In this document: one piece after another, positions 50,448 through 61,491 of the stretch
Layout of the letters: the number at the start of each line of letters is the position of its first letter
How positions within the stretch are numbered: position 1 is the first letter of the stretch
DNA from: Chrysophaeum taylorii
Lineage: Eukaryota > Sar > Pelagophyceae > Pelagomonadales > Pelagomonadaceae
Direction: 5' to 3'
Length of the DNA stretch: 64,000 nucleotides
Assembly: GCA_029834535.1 (NCBI GenBank)
Contig: JAQMWT010000156.1
Span: 1-64,000 of the forward strand
The notes under the pieces: model-generated
The model's input: only the letters and a program-made list of their open reading frames with translations
Database searches by the model: none
Told to the model about the DNA's origin: nothing
Program-made: the position numbers and the translations under genes

Positions 50448-53393
50448 TTAGCTTGCCGGGAACATGATGGACTCGAATTTTCTGTAGCGAGATGTACTCA
50501 CGGATCTTAAACCATCTGGTCGACAGTGCCTTGGAGCGAGAGGATCCATCTGGGTTATTAGAGGTGTGAACAGCAGCAGCATTGTCAGACAAGAGAGGAG
50601 GCTTCTGATGAAGCGCATATCTTCAGCAATTGGGTTGTCATTGTCATCGAAGTCAACAGGATCAGCGGTGTTCTCACCATTAACATTGTTGACGTAGAAG
50701 GTGGGGTTGACGACAAAGGAGAGTTCCAACAGCAGCTTGCGTAGCCAAACTGCTTCATCAGCACAAATACTGAGGGCAGTCAACTCAGCTTCGTGAGTTG
50801 AGCAGGAGACAATCGGTTGAAGCTTGCTTTTCCAACAAATAAGGCAGTTGAAAAGATAGAAGACAAACCCGGTGGTAGATTTCCTATCTTCCTGTGCTAA
50901 GGAAGCGGCATTGTCAGCGTCGACCATGGCGACTAAGGGATCAAACTGTCCAGTGGATACATCCTGCGGTTGGTAGTCAACCACAGTAGAGAGATCAATT
51001 CGATTAGCGGAGACGGAGCGAAGGTGAGCTTCAATAGCATTACCTTTAGGATGAAACCAGAGGCGAAGTGAGCGGTTTTCCGGCTTCCTCAGGTAGCGGA
51101 GCAGGTGTTCTAGCATCTGGACATGAACGTACGTGGGTGCATGCATACCACGCGAACATCGGCCCAAGGCTTGCGAGAAGTCAGGTCTGCATGCCACTTG
51201 CATGAACACCAGCCTGCCAAGGAGGGTGGCAAAGTGCGTGTTGATGTACAACTCTGTTTCAGAGCTAGGAGTGCCATCTTTATACTTGAAGGACGAGGAC
51301 ATAGGATATTTAAGCGGAGTTAGTTGCTGCAAGACAGGATGATCAGCGAAGAGTTCATCAAGCTTGGCTTGCACATCCAGAGAAATGGATCCATCAGATG
51401 TGCGACACACGCGCATGCCTAGGAGAGTACGGACAGGTTCAAACTGCTCTACAGCATACCGTTTGTAGAGGTCATCCTGTAACTCAGTATGAAGAGTGTC
51501 ATCATTGGACACAATAACGATGTCGTCTACAGACAGACTGCATACGACGAACTTAGTATGTGCGGATACTCGAGCATATAGGCAAAAGTCCGCATACAGT
51601 CGCCTGTAGCCAAGGCTACGGAAGAAGCCGTCTATCTCTTTGTTCCAAAGAGATGGTGAAGGCCGAAGTCCATAAAGTGACTTCAGCAGTTTCGGTAGGC
51701 GTCGGCCCTTGTAGCTAGCGTCATCGGGGTCGATAAGCTTGATGGCGTCTGGTAACTGAGCGTAGACGTTGGCATCAATGTCAGACTGAACGAAGGCGTT
51801 CGGGACGTCTGTGTGGTAGACAGGCAATTGCTTGTATGCTGCAATCGCCAGTAGTACCCGGATTGCGGTCATTGTGGCCATTGGGCTGAAGGTGCCAAAG
51901 AGATCGGCGCCAAGGGAGGCTAGGAAGCCACGTAGCACGAGGCGAGCCTTGTGCTTAACGTATTTGCCTGCAGAGTCCGTTTTAATCTTCAGCACCATCC
52001 TGCTGTCAATAGGGCGAGAGACACCGTCGGGTAATGAAAGCTTGAAGCAGCCAAAGCGGATAATGTCGTGGAGTTCCTTGGCGATGGCCTTGAGGTAGGC
52101 ATACCTGTCTTCAGGCGACATACCGTGGAGGCACTTGAGTTTGTATTCATCGATGGAAGCGTCCGCTTCTTGGACCTTGTAGTCATCAGGACCAACAGTG
52201 GCTGGTGAACAATAGTTTAACGACGTTGCGGTCGAGGCAGTGTGCGCGACTTCGGGATAAGCGGAAACAGCGTCAGTAGGAGGGGTAGAGGAAGCTGATT
52301 CCAGTTGAATATGGATAGTAGGGTCGGCATGTAAAACTTGAGTGATATACTCTGTAGAGACCAGAAGGTATTCCACCAAGTCAGACAGAGATGCAGAATT
52401 AGCGCCAAATTCGGAGGAGTTGTGATCGATAAAGCTGGTCGGCGCCAGATACGTAAGTGCATACTGTAATGAAGAGATGCCAAAGGCAGCAGCGTGCTCA
52501 GTGAACGCAGCTAAAAGAGGCTGAGGAATGGAGCGCATAGGTGAACCATCAGCAGTTAGAAAGGTTGCGGCTGGGATGCTGGATGCGCACTTAGCGTGGG
52601 CGAAGTAACCATCGACGTGAGGGTAACGGGCTAGTAAGTCAGTGCGCAACGGGAGAAGAAGACGAGCTAACAACGCATGTTCCCCCTCTGAGCAGATAGC
52701 AGACCAGAGGATACCACCATTGATATGTAGGGCGGAGAGGGCGGGAGACATGAACGCAAGAAAGTGGTGGCGAAGATCCCAGCGGAAATCGGTGAGTTTG
52801 CCACCAGCGGCTTTGTAAGCACCAATAGTAGACGCTTGCAGCCGGGCTTGGATATTTTTCAAGGAGGTTGCCTTGCGGTTGTTAGGTTGTTTGGAACCTG
52901 GGACAACAATGAGGTCATCTTGTGCAAAAAGGTCTTTGTAAGAAGGAAGCAAGGGCGGCGTTGGCATAGAGCCAGAATCGTCGACAGGAACGTCGGAAGG
53001 GGGTAGAGAAGCAGGGGCAGGGGACGAAGAAGGAGCTGAGGGAGGTGGAGAGTGCCCCCTCTGAGGATGAGGTGTCCGTGTCCCCCTCTGAATGAAATGG
53101 TCTTGGATAGAAGCGTGGGGTGTGAGCGAGAAAGGCGCGGGAGGAGCGTGAGGCGGAGGAGCAAGTTCAGGATCAGGAGTAGGATGCTGGAGCATGTAGA
53201 GGAATTGCAGCTTGGACGAAACACGGATTTGTCCGTTTCCAGGGTTGAGGGCGACGTCGGCAATATGGTCAACACGTGGGGAGACGAGCGGGTTTAGCGC
53301 GTTGGCGCAACATAATATAAGTATTTGCGTAAGTATTTGCGGCGGCACGGTTCCCACTTGTGGTGCTCGTGGGGTTCCAATAGAAGGTAGCAT
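50448..53393 (-). mobile_element. Reverse transcriptase-RNase H region of the LTR element
   Basis: The longest open stretch of the element. An unassigned helical part (53.1-52.2 kb) is followed by a Copia-type reverse transcriptase (52.1-51.2 kb, with HKARLVLRGF, TDVPNAFVQ, LYGLRPSPSLW and SVDDIVIVSND) and RNase H (about 50.95-50.45 kb, with MVDADNAASL and STHEAELTALS). Confidence 0.93.
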
Positions 53394-54150
53394 TCAGCGC
53401 CAAAGATCTTGAGCATGTCATGCTGGGGAGTGCTCAGTTGATTGTAGAGTAGCTGTTGCGGACTCAGGATAGCATGGTGAATGCGCTCGAGCGTGGCGTT
53501 CGGGAGAAGGTTGTAGCTTTGGATGGTGTGTATCACCGCCCAGGGAAACATGATGGCTGGTTCCACGATCTTGGAGCCACGATAATGAGCATTAAGGAGA
53601 GAGCGAAGGCGAGTTGAGGAGGCGGAGGCGATGAAGCCGATGGCTGACTCAACTTCAAAGTTAAAGTGGTGCATGTACGGCGGGAAAGCTATGGGCTGAA
53701 TGCCCTTATCGACGCGGCACGGGGAGGTAATGTGCTGGCTAAAATAGGGCTTGAAGGCATCGGAGTAGAGGGTGCGCAGGTGCACGTTGAGTTGTGTACG
53801 ACAAAAGTCATACGCAAAGTCCAGAGCTTGAGTGAACTCCGTGGCGTTGGTGGTGCGTGTAAAGTACACCAAGAGAAACTTCGAGATAAGCTCTTAGAAG
53901 ACAATGATATGAGTGAAGCCTCCCCATTCTGACGGAATTGTCACATAGCCGCCGTCGCACGCCCAGACTTCGCCGGCTTTGTGAGTTTTCTCAAAAGAGG
54001 GCTTGGTCGGATTGAAGTGCTTGTGCGAGTGGCGCTTGTTATGCGCGATGCAGTCGGTGCATAAGTCGCGATACGGTAGACTGAGGCAGAGAAGCCAGGG
54101 CGAGCTAGTACGTTGGGGGCCTTGGCTGCAACGTTGTCGGGGCAGTGGTG
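53294..54150 (-). mobile_element. Integrase region of the LTR element
   Basis: The zinc-binding His/Cys part is near 54.05-54.15 kb and the catalytic core near 53.95-53.5 kb (YSDAFKPYFSQH as the second-Asp region, FNFEVESAIGF as the Glu helix). Position upstream of the reverse transcriptase is diagnostic for Copia. Confidence 0.75.
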
Positions 54151-54159
54151 CACCCGGTG

Positions 54160-54815
54160 GAAGCGATTGGCTCGTTCTTTGCCGCTGAGATATTCAGCGG
54201 TCCGTGTGCGAAGGATTTGCGAGGAATGGGATGAGCGGGGATATGACGTTTGCGCCTAACATCGAACTTGAGTTCGGTGTCCAAGGCAGGAGGAGGCGGT
54301 GCGTCGTCATCCTGGTGCGCAGCAGGGTCACTTGGAGGTGCATCCTCATCATCACAAGTAGCAAGAGTATCTTCGTAGGACGAAGACATATAGTTTAACG
54401 ACATTTCGGTCAAGCAGTTGCTGGAGATAGAAGTCATGAAGGCCTGTGCCAAAGACAAGGTATCTGTACTGCACGTGGTGGAGGCCGGATCAAAGGTCAT
54501 GAAGGTGGATACATAGGATTTCTTCATCACGGCAGCAGCATGTTGGAAGGTAGGGTCCAACATAAGGGATTTAATATCGGCAACGAGGAGCGAGAGGTGC
54601 TTGTACAGTGTGCTGTACGTACCGGCAGGCAGAGCATTGCTGAGCATGTCGCAGCAAAGGTCGTGGCGAAGAGACAAGAGGAAAGATTCCTGTTCTTTGG
54701 TGTGGTTGTTAGGACGAATCAACTCCGGTCGAGTAGGATAGCGTAGTTTCCCGTTGCGAGGGTCGAGTAAGATAATGTTTGCATATCCTCGGACGGTGGG
54801 CAATGGAGCAAGCAC
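54160..54815 (-). mobile_element. Unassigned region of the LTR element between methyltransferase and integrase
   Basis: Helical segment followed by an acidic/Pro-rich stretch; carries one copy of the repeated 21-nt motif (about 54392-54412). I recognise no family. Confidence 0.5.
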
Positions 54816-55086
54816 GGAGTGGATTTTAGAACCTAGTTTGCGGTCACTTCCCCCAAGATACCCTATATAGCGACTATGGGATAAGTGGTGATCTTCCAGA
54901 GCAAAAATGAGAGTCCGTGTAGTCGAAAGAATTGTCGGTGGCCTTGTAGGTAAGGCGGCCAGGCATCACAAGAGAGCATCTGGACAAGAGCTTTTGTATG
55001 GTAGTGCCATAGGCGGCAGCGGAGCCAACTTGAGGAAGGGCTTGGATGATCCACAAGTAACCCATAAACGGCTCCAAATATATAGA

Positions 55087-56331
55087 TCAGTCTCTGTCGC
55101 GGGGGACGCTGGAGGCAGCAAACGTATACGTGCTTCCAAAAGCGTCAATGGAAGCAGGATATTTGGTGGCGGCGTTTTCTATGGTGAGGTTGCCGTCAGT
55201 GTGGTGTCCGCCGGTTAGGAAGTAGGTGTTGTGTGATGTTGATGAGGTTGTAAGTAGTAACCTATGTGATGGTTGGTCAGTTTCGAAAACGGTTATGTAA
55301 TAGGACACAGGGGTGGGTGAGTTAGTGTGCAATCTGGCAAACACGTTATAGAGGATGGTAAAGGCCTTGACACGCAATGGATTAGTTGCATGTGGCAGTG
55401 GTTCCATGGAGGAGCGTTTGAAACACAGCTGATGATAAGTACACTCGGATTGAACAGAGTGCGTGCGTTGCTCGTGAGCCTGTTGTGAGCGAAGGCGAAG
55501 AAATAACAAATTGAGTGTTTCAAGGTAAGTCATAGTAAGCTGAACAGAACCTGTGCGAGAGTAAGGTGCAAAAGTTTTAGGAACGGGGACATCGGGGGGA
55601 TCGGGGAACACCCGGATCCAATCTTTGGCGATATCTTTGGATAGCCAAAGTCGTTTAGGAATGGCTTGTATGTCATCCACGATCTTAAGGAAGGGGCGTG
55701 GGTGGTGGATAGGCCATGAAAGTATATTGATTGGTCCAGTAGAATAACTGCGTGCGATGCAGATCCATCTTTCCCTATATTGGTAGTCGCCACATAGGTA
55801 GGTCGGGAACCTGTCAACAACATCAGCACAGTAATCGAGTGTGGAATAGATGAGGTTGGCCACAGTTATGTGGTCTTGATGACAGTACCTGTGGGGTGGT
55901 GTCATCTCAGCCAGTAGTACGAAGGGTTGGAGAAGTTTGATGACAGTCAGCATACTGTCGAACAGAGAGTCGTCGAGCAGGCTGTGTAAGTCTTCGGTCT
56001 TATGCTGCTTTAGTAGATTCCTGTTAGTGCATGGAGGAGTTATCTCAATAATATCGCAATAAAATTTGCGCCTTTCCTCTGGTGAGATTTGGTAAAGGTG
56101 GTTGATAAAGGCTGGTAAAGATTCAAATAATAATACTGTAGGAAAACGGTGGCGTAACATGCGCACAAGCGTATCATCAGACTCGACAACAACTTTTACA
56201 TTGATATTTAAGCCTAGGTTATTAATGGCTTGAGACAGGAACGCTGGGGTTGACAAACCAGAACAAAGTAACATGACAGAGGGTTTGCGAAGATTGGGCT
56301 CTTGTGAGAGAAACACTGGGCGAGAAAGCAT
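55087..56331 (-). mobile_element. Cytosine-C5 DNA methyltransferase-like domain within the LTR element
   Basis: An open stretch of 414 codons. Near residues 18-40 VMLLCSGLSTPAFLSQAINN fits C5-methyltransferase motif I, with VVVESDD as motif II. IIEITPPCTN (99-101 PPC) fits motif IV with the catalytic Cys, FVLLAEMTPP motif VI, and YQYRERWICIARS (184-188) motif VIII (QxRxR). Motif order and spacing agree with the family. Capture of cytosine methyltransferases by retrotransposons has been reported in some algae and dinoflagellates; this would be another case. Confidence 0.7.
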
Positions 56332-57498
56332 TCATGTTAATGGTGGCGTGTTTTGCTGAACGAATTTGTTCTGTTTCCGAAGATTAAGAACCAAAGGGCG
56401 AATCCACGGGCGATCTGGTAAAACTCTCTTGAGGAGATAGTTATAATGTGCCAGTAGATCCCTATTTTCGTGGTATCGCTGGAGCGGAAATGCGAGGGAG
56501 CGCAGTTCGAGTTGCTTGTCGCGAGCGATGTTGTAGGTGAGACAAGGGAGAGCAGGCAAGTTAGATGTTACGTAATGTATGGGAATACGCACATCTTCTT
56601 TGTCTATGCGGCTCGTGACAGCGCTGAGCTTTGGCTCAGATCGATCACTGAACACAGTGGTCAAGTTCGTCTGGTTCCACTCGAGCATGCTCAATATAGC
56701 GAGATGTCGGTTTTGCACAGGCTGAAGACATAAAGCGAAGTCAATCTTCACGTAACCGATTTGTGGATGATCTGGTAGTGGGACACCTATGTTACGTGTT
56801 AACATCATGTGGGAGGCACGTTGTTGTCAGTTTGTGTAATGATCGGCACGTATTTGGTATACTTGTACCCTTACCCTGATCGCCGACTGCGGTTGCGATG
56901 GAGGACGGTGCCTCATGAATCCTGAGCCTTGCGAGGGCACCCGCCCTCCCGGCGTAGGTTGGCACCTATTCGCCTCCCGGGCGGGCCGGTTGGCAGCCGG
57001 AACGTTCGCAGTGGGACGGGGTATGGCCGGGGGGCGAAGACCGAAGGTTATCGGCGAGTTGGTTGTCAGTCACATCGCGGTCTCCTCGTCGCATGGCGAC
57101 AAGCTTGATGGTCACTCTCCGCCGACCGACCTTTCGGCGCTCCTCGTCTACAGGCCCGTGATTCCGGACTGGCTCCTGTCGGTCCGGCCTGGCTCCCATG
57201 CTCGGGAGAGGTCTGAAGTTAGTTAGTTAGCGTATTTGGGGTCCAGTGGAATAATATGATTTGGAATCGCATAGTCGTAGCTGGACATTAACGATATGGT
57301 AGCACAAGAGTCAAAATATAAAGAGGAACAATGTTGGGGAACACTGTTTACCTTCATATATTTCGTTAGAAGTGCATTTTCCGAATGCGGGCAAGTAGTG
57401 GAGAGACTGGTAGTGAAGAAGTTCTCCAGAAATAACAGGTTAGCTGGAATGATAATCGGTTGAACAGGTGGTGATGGTTCGTCAGCCTCATCAGCCAT
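56332..57498 (-). mobile_element. Protease region of the LTR element (interrupted by a SINE)
   Basis: YFDSCATISLM near 57.32 kb fits the active-site Asp motif of a retroelement aspartic protease. The SINE at 56858-57230 lies within this region. Confidence 0.6.
56858..57230 (+). mobile_element. SINE, full-length copy with (TTAG)n tail
   Basis: A 373-bp insertion flanked by the exact 9-bp target duplication CGTATTTGG (56849-56857 and 57231-57239). It ends GAAGTTAGTTAGTTAG. Its 3' 170 bp is shared, inverted, with 57525-57710. It has no coding capacity, and no convincing pol III A/B boxes are seen, so its head origin (tRNA, 5S or other) is open. It sits inside the LTR element and is therefore younger. 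Confidence 0.85.
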
Positions 57499-57524
57499 GC
57501 CGTACTTCTCATCAAATGATGATA

Positions 57525-57710
57525 ACTAACTAACTAACTTCAGACCTCTCCCGAGCATGGGAGCCAGGCCGGACCGACAGGAGCCAGTCCGGAATCACGG
57601 GCCTGTAGACGAGGAGCGCCGAAAGGTCGGTCGGCGGAGAGTGACCATCAAGCTTGTCGCCATGCGACGAGGAGACCGCGATGTGACTGACAACCAACTC
57701 GTCAATCAGT
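57525..57710 (-). mobile_element. SINE, 5'-truncated copy
   Basis: 186 bp on the minus strand with the same (GTTA)n tail, flanked by a perfect 29-bp target duplication (57496-57524 and 57711-57739). It matches the 3' half of the copy at 56858-57230. Truncation at the 5' end fits target-primed reverse transcription by a LINE partner, which is not in the window. Confidence 0.9.
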
Positions 57711-60570
57711 CATGCCGTACTTCTCATCAAATGATGATAGCGAGGTCTTATCGACATCCATTGTGGTTTCGGCTTGTGGTTGGGCCTGTGAAGATAGCGA
57801 AGACAGTAACGCTGGTGGTAACGTCGAGATGGCGGAAGCAGTAAAGAAGTTAGGCACTATATCAGAGGGATTACCCTGTGTGTTGGAGGCATTCTTGGTA
57901 TCTGTAGTAGGAGGAGTTGCCTTTGGGGTGGGAGCAGTAGCAACAGTATGATGTTGTGGCTCCACGTAGTTTAACGACTTTTCGGTCGAGGATAGATGAA
58001 CGTCTACATCAAAAGTGATGTCTTCAGCGAACGTGAGTTGTTCGTTTAGACGAAGTAAGTCACCATTGTCCTCAGTAGATGTGGTTGATAGAATATCGGC
58101 GGATTGCAACAGAGTCTCAAATAACTTGGTGATGTTCTGTTGTAGCTGAGCCGTGATATCATTATCTGTCACATGCTTCGTAAGTTCACTACACTGCTCT
58201 TGCCGTGTATTTATGGTGTGCTTCGTTCGGTCCAATAACTTCGTATTAGATCGAGAGGACCTGTCGAAAGTGCGAGGTTAAATTGGACGGTCATGGGACT
58301 GTCCAGCAGTTTTCTTGGTGACATAAGAATCACCAGAACGATAATACGATAAGTCGCTGCGAGAAAAAGGCTGGCGTGCATCGTTAGAGTTACTCGCAGC
58401 GGCGACGAAGCCGGCGGCACGCATCGTATCGAAGGTGAAACGATGTTCGATCCACCGAGTCGAGGGTCGAGTCTCGTTCGCTCTCGCGCGTTCTCGAGGA
58501 CGTCCCGTCGGAAGAGCGAGTCGTGGCCGTGGAAGCGGGCTTTGACCGCAGACGCGTGCGCGGCAAGCCGTTGTCCATTTCGGTGGCCGGTCGCAGCGGC
58601 GACGAAGACGCCGGCACGCATCGCGCGCGTACCGAAGAGTTCGCGCGTAAAAGAGGCGAAATCGCGTCGCATTTTTGCGCGCGCCAGAACCCCGAAAGAA
58701 CATCGAAAGAAAAACCCCGGCGGTGGCCGCTCGCAGCGGCGACGAAGACGCCGGCACGCATCGTATCGAAGCGCTGGCAGACGCGTCGAGCGCCGGCGCG
58801 CCGCCCGTCGAGCGCGCCGCCGAGTTTGTATTCGGGTTGGTCGACTGGACGTCAACCCGCGGGCGAGTCCGAGTCCGCAGTCGGAAGAGCGAGTCGTGGC
58901 CGTGGAAGCGGGCTTTGACCGCAGACGCGAGCGCGGCAAGCCGTCCGGGCATCATCGCGGGCCCGGCGGCGCGGAGCGCCGCCCGTCGAGCGAGCCGCCG
59001 AGTTTTTTTTCGGGTTTGTCGACTGGACGTCAACCCGCGGGCGAGTCCGAGACCGCGGTCGCGACGTCGATGGCCGCTCGCAGCGGCGACGAAGCCGCCG
59101 GCACGCATCGTATCGAAGGTGAAACGATGTTCGATCCACCGAGTCGACGGTCGAGTCTCGTTCGCTAGTTACGCAAGCGTCTAGCGTTGAACGTGGAGGA
59201 TGTTCCAGGTTGAGAAGAAGTAATGGACGCAAGTGCGTTTGCAGTTTGAGTCAGACTTTTGTCTGATAGATCCAGCGTGTTTGTCAGTAGTAATTTTGGT
59301 TTTGGTTGTGGTGTCAATCCTTCAACGTAAGGTTGCCAAGAAACAGGGCGTTCTAAGCGTCTTTTGTTCGACCCATTTGATACTACATTATATAAGTCTA
59401 ATGCGCATTCTAAGATATAGCCAGGGTTGGTAGGGTGACACAATCGTTCAGCGTCTGGCACAGGCCGAGATGAAGATCGAGTTTCATGCATACAACACCA
59501 GTCTACCCAACCACGATCGTAACGATTGTTGCTTGTATTATCGGCATAATGCCGATGTATCTCTTCATAAATTTTTCTACAAAGAGCACCAAAGTCGAAT
59601 TGAAGGTCAGTCTCTTCCTGGTTAAGTTGGTAAGAGATTTGCCTAAACGCTAGGACAGCTTCAATAAAGACATGGACATACCAGTTAGGATTATAGACAA
59701 CAGAGTTAAAGTGCTGTTTCAGGTAGGACACATCAGTACTCGTAACAGACTCGTAGTGACTAAAGGCAATGAGCATAATGGCGCGAGCCTTGTTGGGCAA
59801 ATAACTTTTGTTATACACCTCATTGATGGCGGGCCAGGCCGCAAGTGCTGGTTTTCCAACACTTTCAAAATTGATGTAAGTATGCAAGAATGTAGCACAC
59901 GTGTTCTGATACGTGTGCCAATCAGCAGCAGTTAGCGAGAACATGGTAACAGGGCACGAACGCGGGTGTCAAAAGCTAATGCATTCGGGTGCGCGCGATT
60001 TAAGATTCGTTCCTCTTCTAAGAAACGAAGATTGATTTCAGGGCGTAATGCCTTGACTTCATTGTCGTAACAGACAGTAGCTAGCTGAGCTACTTCTGCG
60101 TCAGGTAAGTTGGGAAAGCTTCATTGGTGAAGTGCCATTCCTGATACTCAGGGGGCAATTCATCAACAGCTAAATGGAGATCAGCAGCCCAATCGGTCTT
60201 CCATTCCAGAAAAACGCGATCGAGAATTTGATTCCGGAGGATCTCGTAGTCCTTGCATGACCGAGTGTATGCTTCGTACGAGTCGTACTCGAGGAAGGCA
60301 TCGGCATGACTGGACCGTTATAATTGTTGAATATGCTTAATTTGCAAGGACACCCACCTTGTGGGTTTGAAGCTGAAATCGATTTTCTTCGTTGAGAAAC
60401 TCAACTACTGGAGCTTCGAGCTTCAGTATGTCCGCCGCACCTGTGATCGCCTTGGGTGCGGCTCGTGCTGCGTGTTCTGCCATAGCAGTTGACGGGGAAC
60501 CTGTGGGTTCAGTCACGCAGTTGACACTGTCTAGACATTCTACGGGGGTCTGTCTATAGTGCACACTCAT
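57702..60570 (-). mobile_element. Gag-like region of the LTR element
   Basis: Helix-rich frames (for example 59.9-59.2 kb and 58.2-57.7 kb) between the 5' LTR and the protease, interrupted by the GC-rich insertion 58394-59166. There is no strong similarity to a named gag family by eye; the assignment rests on position. One copy of the repeated 21-nt motif lies at about 57967-57988. Confidence 0.55.
58394..59166. mobile_element. GC-rich 773-bp insertion built of internal repeats
   Basis: Flanked by the 6-bp duplication AGTTAC (58388-58393 and 59167-59172). It is strikingly GC-rich inside the AT-richer LTR element. Internal repeats: GCAGCGGCGACGAAG-type blocks at 58395, 58605, 58735 and 59079; a 50-bp block at about 58520 and 58890; a block with GACTGGACGTCAACCCGCGG at about 58842 and 59022; and the segment with GAAACGATGTTCGATCCACC near both ends. 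No terminal inverted repeats. All six frames are Arg-rich and probably non-coding. Confidence 0.75.
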
Positions 60571-61001
60571 GCGTTATCGATGGAAAAACGTCTATTTGAC
60601 AACTGTGCAAGCTGTGAGTCCAGAGTAGTGCCGCTAATTGTAGTCACTCATGGCAGCTGGTTATTTTGGTGCTCTCAAGGAGCTTGGTAAGTGCATAGTC
60701 ATGGAATGTACGAGTGGACGTACCCAAAATATTCCATAACATGTGTGTAAGAGTACAGATTAGCCAACTTACACACACATCAACATTAACATGACAACAC
60801 GATACTATGAACAGGTGCACACAAGGTTACACGATCGCGTGTGCAAAATATGCTATATTCAGCCCAATGGTAATGGCGTTGTATAAACAAGCGTGTTTTT
60901 GCGTGGCGAGGCTGGACTGGCGCGGTAACAGTCCAAAACCCATAGGTTACGTGCACGTTTTTAACACATGGCTTCTCAGGGACCCGCCTGGGCCCATAAC
61001 C
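60571..61001 (-). promoter_or_regulatory. Leader and primer-binding site of the LTR element
   Basis: Directly inside the 5' LTR the minus strand reads GGTTATGGGCCCAGG. It is complementary to the anticodon-arm half of initiator tRNA-Met, the internal primer used by Drosophila copia. The rest of the leader is non-coding. Confidence 0.7.
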
Positions 61002-61323
61002 TGCAGAGCATTTAGCATGCAGTGGTAAGTCACCTGGGAAACCATCCCGTCTCATCATGAACGTCTGGAAGTATTTAATTCGGGGAATGAAAGGTATGTT
61101 CCCTATATCCCCAGAACACGACAGGCGGCATCTAGAACTACTACACGAGAAAGGTTAAGTGTATAGTGCTACATACCTCGGGACGCGCTAGACCATGATG
61201 ATGAGCTTGAGCACAAATCAGAGGACTAATTGACTTGTGTAGAAAGGAAGAAGAAGGGTAAGGAAGAGATCACGTTCTCAACGGACGGATAAGGGTAAGA
61301 GGCATCAGATTTTTTTTTCTGCA
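61002..61323 (-). repeat. LTR (5' LTR of the minus-strand element)
   Basis: 322 bp, direct repeat of 48567-48880. About nine substitutions and a few length differences separate the pair. Its termini form a short inverted repeat TGCAGA...TCTGCA. Confidence 0.9.
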
Positions 61324-61491
61324 ACATGTATGCATAGCCCCTCATAATATGAATGAATTAGGGTGTTTCCACACCACCACCACCACCACCACAAAAGCAG
61401 GCGCCGAGACGGCTGGAAAACTTTGATGAACACGAGAAGTCTCATGATTGTGTGCTTTAAAAACAACAACACACGCACGCACCAACTCAAC

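Larger units (their letters stand above)
48567..61323 (-). mobile_element. Copia-type LTR retrotransposon carrying a DNA methyltransferase-like domain (fossil)
   Basis: A 12.8-kb element on the minus strand with LTRs at both ends, flanked by ACATC/ACATG (near-match 5-bp target duplication). The order along the minus strand is 5' LTR, a primer-binding site resembling an initiator-Met tRNA half, gag-like region, protease, cytosine-C5 methyltransferase-like domain, unassigned region, integrase, reverse transcriptase and RNase H. An extra 3' region, a purine tract and the 3' LTR follow. Integrase before reverse transcriptase places it in Copia/Pseudoviridae. It is two to three times the usual Copia length. 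It is broken, with roughly eight to ten interruptions, including two SINEs and one GC-rich insertion. LTRs are about 97% similar, so the insertion is fairly young. Confidence 0.88.

Noticed and set aside
49466-57988. SLNY motif as 2A-type ribosome-skipping peptide
   Set aside because: The NPGP core of 2A peptides is absent; a protease-site or nucleotide-level role fits better.
48567-61323. The methyltransferase-like segment as a host gene captured by chance through nested insertion
   Set aside because: It lies on the same strand as the other parts, between two of them, and is flanked by the same repeated motif. No host-like introns or GC-rich composition mark it as foreign. It remains testable through other copies.
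61367-61393. (CAC)n run as coding poly-His or poly-Thr
   Set aside because: Simple trinucleotide repeat between an LTR and the 3' end of the transporter gene, with no supporting frame.
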